Assembly (NCBI GenBank): GCA_039932715.1
Contig: JBDTPN010000004.1
Span: 62,001-126,000, forward strand
Direction of reading: 5' to 3'
DNA length: 64,000 nucleotides
From: ZC4RG30 sp039932715
GTDB taxonomy: Bacteria; Pseudomonadota; Gammaproteobacteria; Steroidobacterales; Steroidobacteraceae
Below are positions 63,103-64,000 of this stretch, one piece after another. Position 1 is the first letter of the stretch. Each line of letters begins with the position of its first letter. The position numbers were made by a program, and so were the translations under genes. Below the pieces are notes generated by a model, which was given only the letters and a program-made list of their open reading frames with translations, had not been told where the DNA came from and did no database searches.

Positions 63103-63462
63103 ATGGGTAACTACGTAGATGGATTTGTTGTGCCGGTTCCCAAAGCCAAGCGCGCCCAGTACGTGCGCATGGCCAGGCTGGGCCGCAAGGTGTGGCTGGA
63201 TCACGGAGCGCTTGAATACCGTGAGTGCGTGGCCGACGATGTGCAGCCGGGCAAGGTCACTTCTTTTCCCCAGAGCGTGAAGCTCAAGAAGGACGAAGAA
63301 GTCTGGTTTTCCTGGATCGTCTACAAGTCGCGCCGCCATCGTGATGCGGTGATGAAGAAGGCCATGTCCGATCCGCGCATGGCCGCCTTTGGCCCGAAGA
63401 ACATGCCGTTTGATGGCAAACGCATGTTCTGGGGTGGTTTCGCAATCAAGGTCTCCAGCTGA
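63103..63462 (+). CDS. DUF1428 family protein
   Basis: Protein of 119 residues: YVDGFVVPVPKAKRAQYVRM, ALEYRECVADDVQPGKVTSF, VWFSWIVYKSRRHRDAVMKK and MPFDGKRMFWGGF are the DUF1428 (dimeric ferredoxin-like, YbaA-type) pattern. Function unknown. Strong ribosome site AAGGAG; 15 bases after the oxygenase gene, so probably in its operon. Confidence 0.9.
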   Translation: MGNYVDGFVVPVPKAKRAQYVRMARLGRKVWLDHGALEYRECVADDVQPGKVTSFPQSVKLKKDEEVWFSWIVYKSRRHRDAVMKKAMSDPRMAAFGPKNMPFDGKRMFWGGFAIKVSS

Positions 63463-63481
63463 CTCGCGTTTAGCGCGCCTC

Positions 63482-64000
63482 TCACCAGGGCGCCGGCTTG
63501 TAGTCCTTGAGAAACTGTCCCCAGAGATGGGTGCCGCTGTTGAGCCCGTCGAAGATGGGATCCACGATGCGCGCGGCCCCGTCGATGATGTCGAGCGGCG
63601 GCGCGAAACCCTGTTCCACTTTTCTGGCCGCGTGCACAGCAGGGTCCTCATCCGTCACCCACCCGGTGTCGACGGCATTCATGTGGATGCCATCGCGCAC
63701 GTAATCCGGCGCACTGGTGCGCGTCATCATATTGAGCGCCGCCTTGGCCATATTGGTGTGCGGATGCTTGTCGGTCTTGGTGGTGCGATAGAACTGCCCT
63801 TCCATGGCGCTGACATTGACGATGTGCAAGTCGCGGGCACCGCTGCGCATCATCAGGGACTTGAGGCGCGCGTTGAGTATGAAGGGCGCGATGGCATTGA
63901 CCAGCTGCACCTCGATCAGTTCCGGCGTTTCGACCTCATGAAGGCGCAGTCGCCAGCTGTTGACTGAACGCAGGTCCACCTGCTGGCTGTCCTCGTCGAA
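63482..64000 (-). CDS. SDR-family protein, C-terminal part (runs off window)
   Basis: Last 172 residues of a short-chain dehydrogenase-like protein; the N-terminus lies beyond the window end. HIVNVSAMEGQFYRTTKTDK and HPHTNMAKAALNMMTRTSA, then GIHMNAVDTGWVTDEDP, are diagnostic of a subgroup in which the catalytic YxxxK reads TxxxK, so the classic tyrosine is missing. Frame is open through base 64000. Convergent with the DUF1428 gene. Confidence 0.85.
   Translation of the reverse strand, partial: FDEDSQQVDLRSVNSWRLRLHEVETPELIEVQLVNAIAPFILNARLKSLMMRSGARDLHIVNVSAMEGQFYRTTKTDKHPHTNMAKAALNMMTRTSAPDYVRDGIHMNAVDTGWVTDEDPAVHAARKVEQGFAPPLDIIDGAARIVDPIFDGLNSGTHLWGQFLKDYKPAPW

Overview
The window is GC-rich, densely packed bacterial chromosome with short intergenic gaps and many 1-14 bp gene overlaps. 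I see no rRNA, tRNA, insertion sequence, CRISPR array or prophage. Gene content points to an aerobic gammaproteobacterium: split glycyl-tRNA synthetase (glyQ/glyS), NtrC/sigma-54 style glnA control, cytochrome bd with CydP and CydX, outer-membrane barrels, many Sec and Tat exported proteins, and DUF1592/DUF1552 proteins. A Steroidobacteraceae/Nevskiales-like organism is my best guess; that is inference from gene content, not a phylogenetic result.

Layout. 1-4.6 kb: 5' part of glnA with a recognisable sigma-54 promoter and two NtrC-type dyads, then divergent glyQ-glyS and a DUF1761 membrane protein. 4.65-6.4 kb: a decayed MetE-like fragment and a Tat-exported carotenoid oxygenase. 6.5-10.8 kb: an EAL signalling protein divergent from an exported cupredoxin-like protein and an outer-membrane barrel. 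10.8-16.3 kb: a degraded regulator remnant, an arylsulfotransferase-like protein, and an acetoacetyl-CoA synthetase/MFS pair. 16.5-23.6 kb: a SnoaL/truncated dehydrogenase/PlsC operon, a DUF898-M48 protease-glutathione peroxidase-MFS operon, a frameshifted DUF481 gene and an excisionase-type HTH gene. 23.8-26 kb: a tightly overlapped five-gene minus-strand operon headed by a GlsB-like protein, mostly of unknown function. 26-31.4 kb: small metabolic and exported proteins (AlkD-like, cytochrome P460, DoxX-like, YkoF-like, SRPBCC, alpha/beta hydrolase, beta-helix protein).

31.4-34.4 kb is a complete cytochrome bd operon (cydP-cydA-cydB-cydX). 34.4-37.7 kb holds small exported proteins. 37.7-46.1 kb holds a MacB-type ABC efflux operon (adaptor, ATPase, permease, secreted repeat protein) divergent from an NtrC-type response regulator and histidine kinase; the intergenic region carries TGTTCC dyads and a sigma-54-like promoter. 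46.1-52.3 kb is a four-gene operon of exported proteins (DUF1592 with two haem motifs, DUF1552, ankyrin repeats, MBL fold). 52.3-61.4 kb holds two divergent sets of transglutaminase / circularly permuted ATP-grasp / alpha-E genes, one with ATP-grasp and alpha-E fused and one with them separate. The end carries a second Tat carotenoid oxygenase, a DUF1428 protein and the C-terminal part of an SDR protein.

The best candidates for poorly described biology are the doubled ATP-grasp/alpha-E/transglutaminase locus, the DUF1592-DUF1552-ankyrin-MBL operon, the efflux/two-component intergenic circuit, and the GlsB-headed operon.
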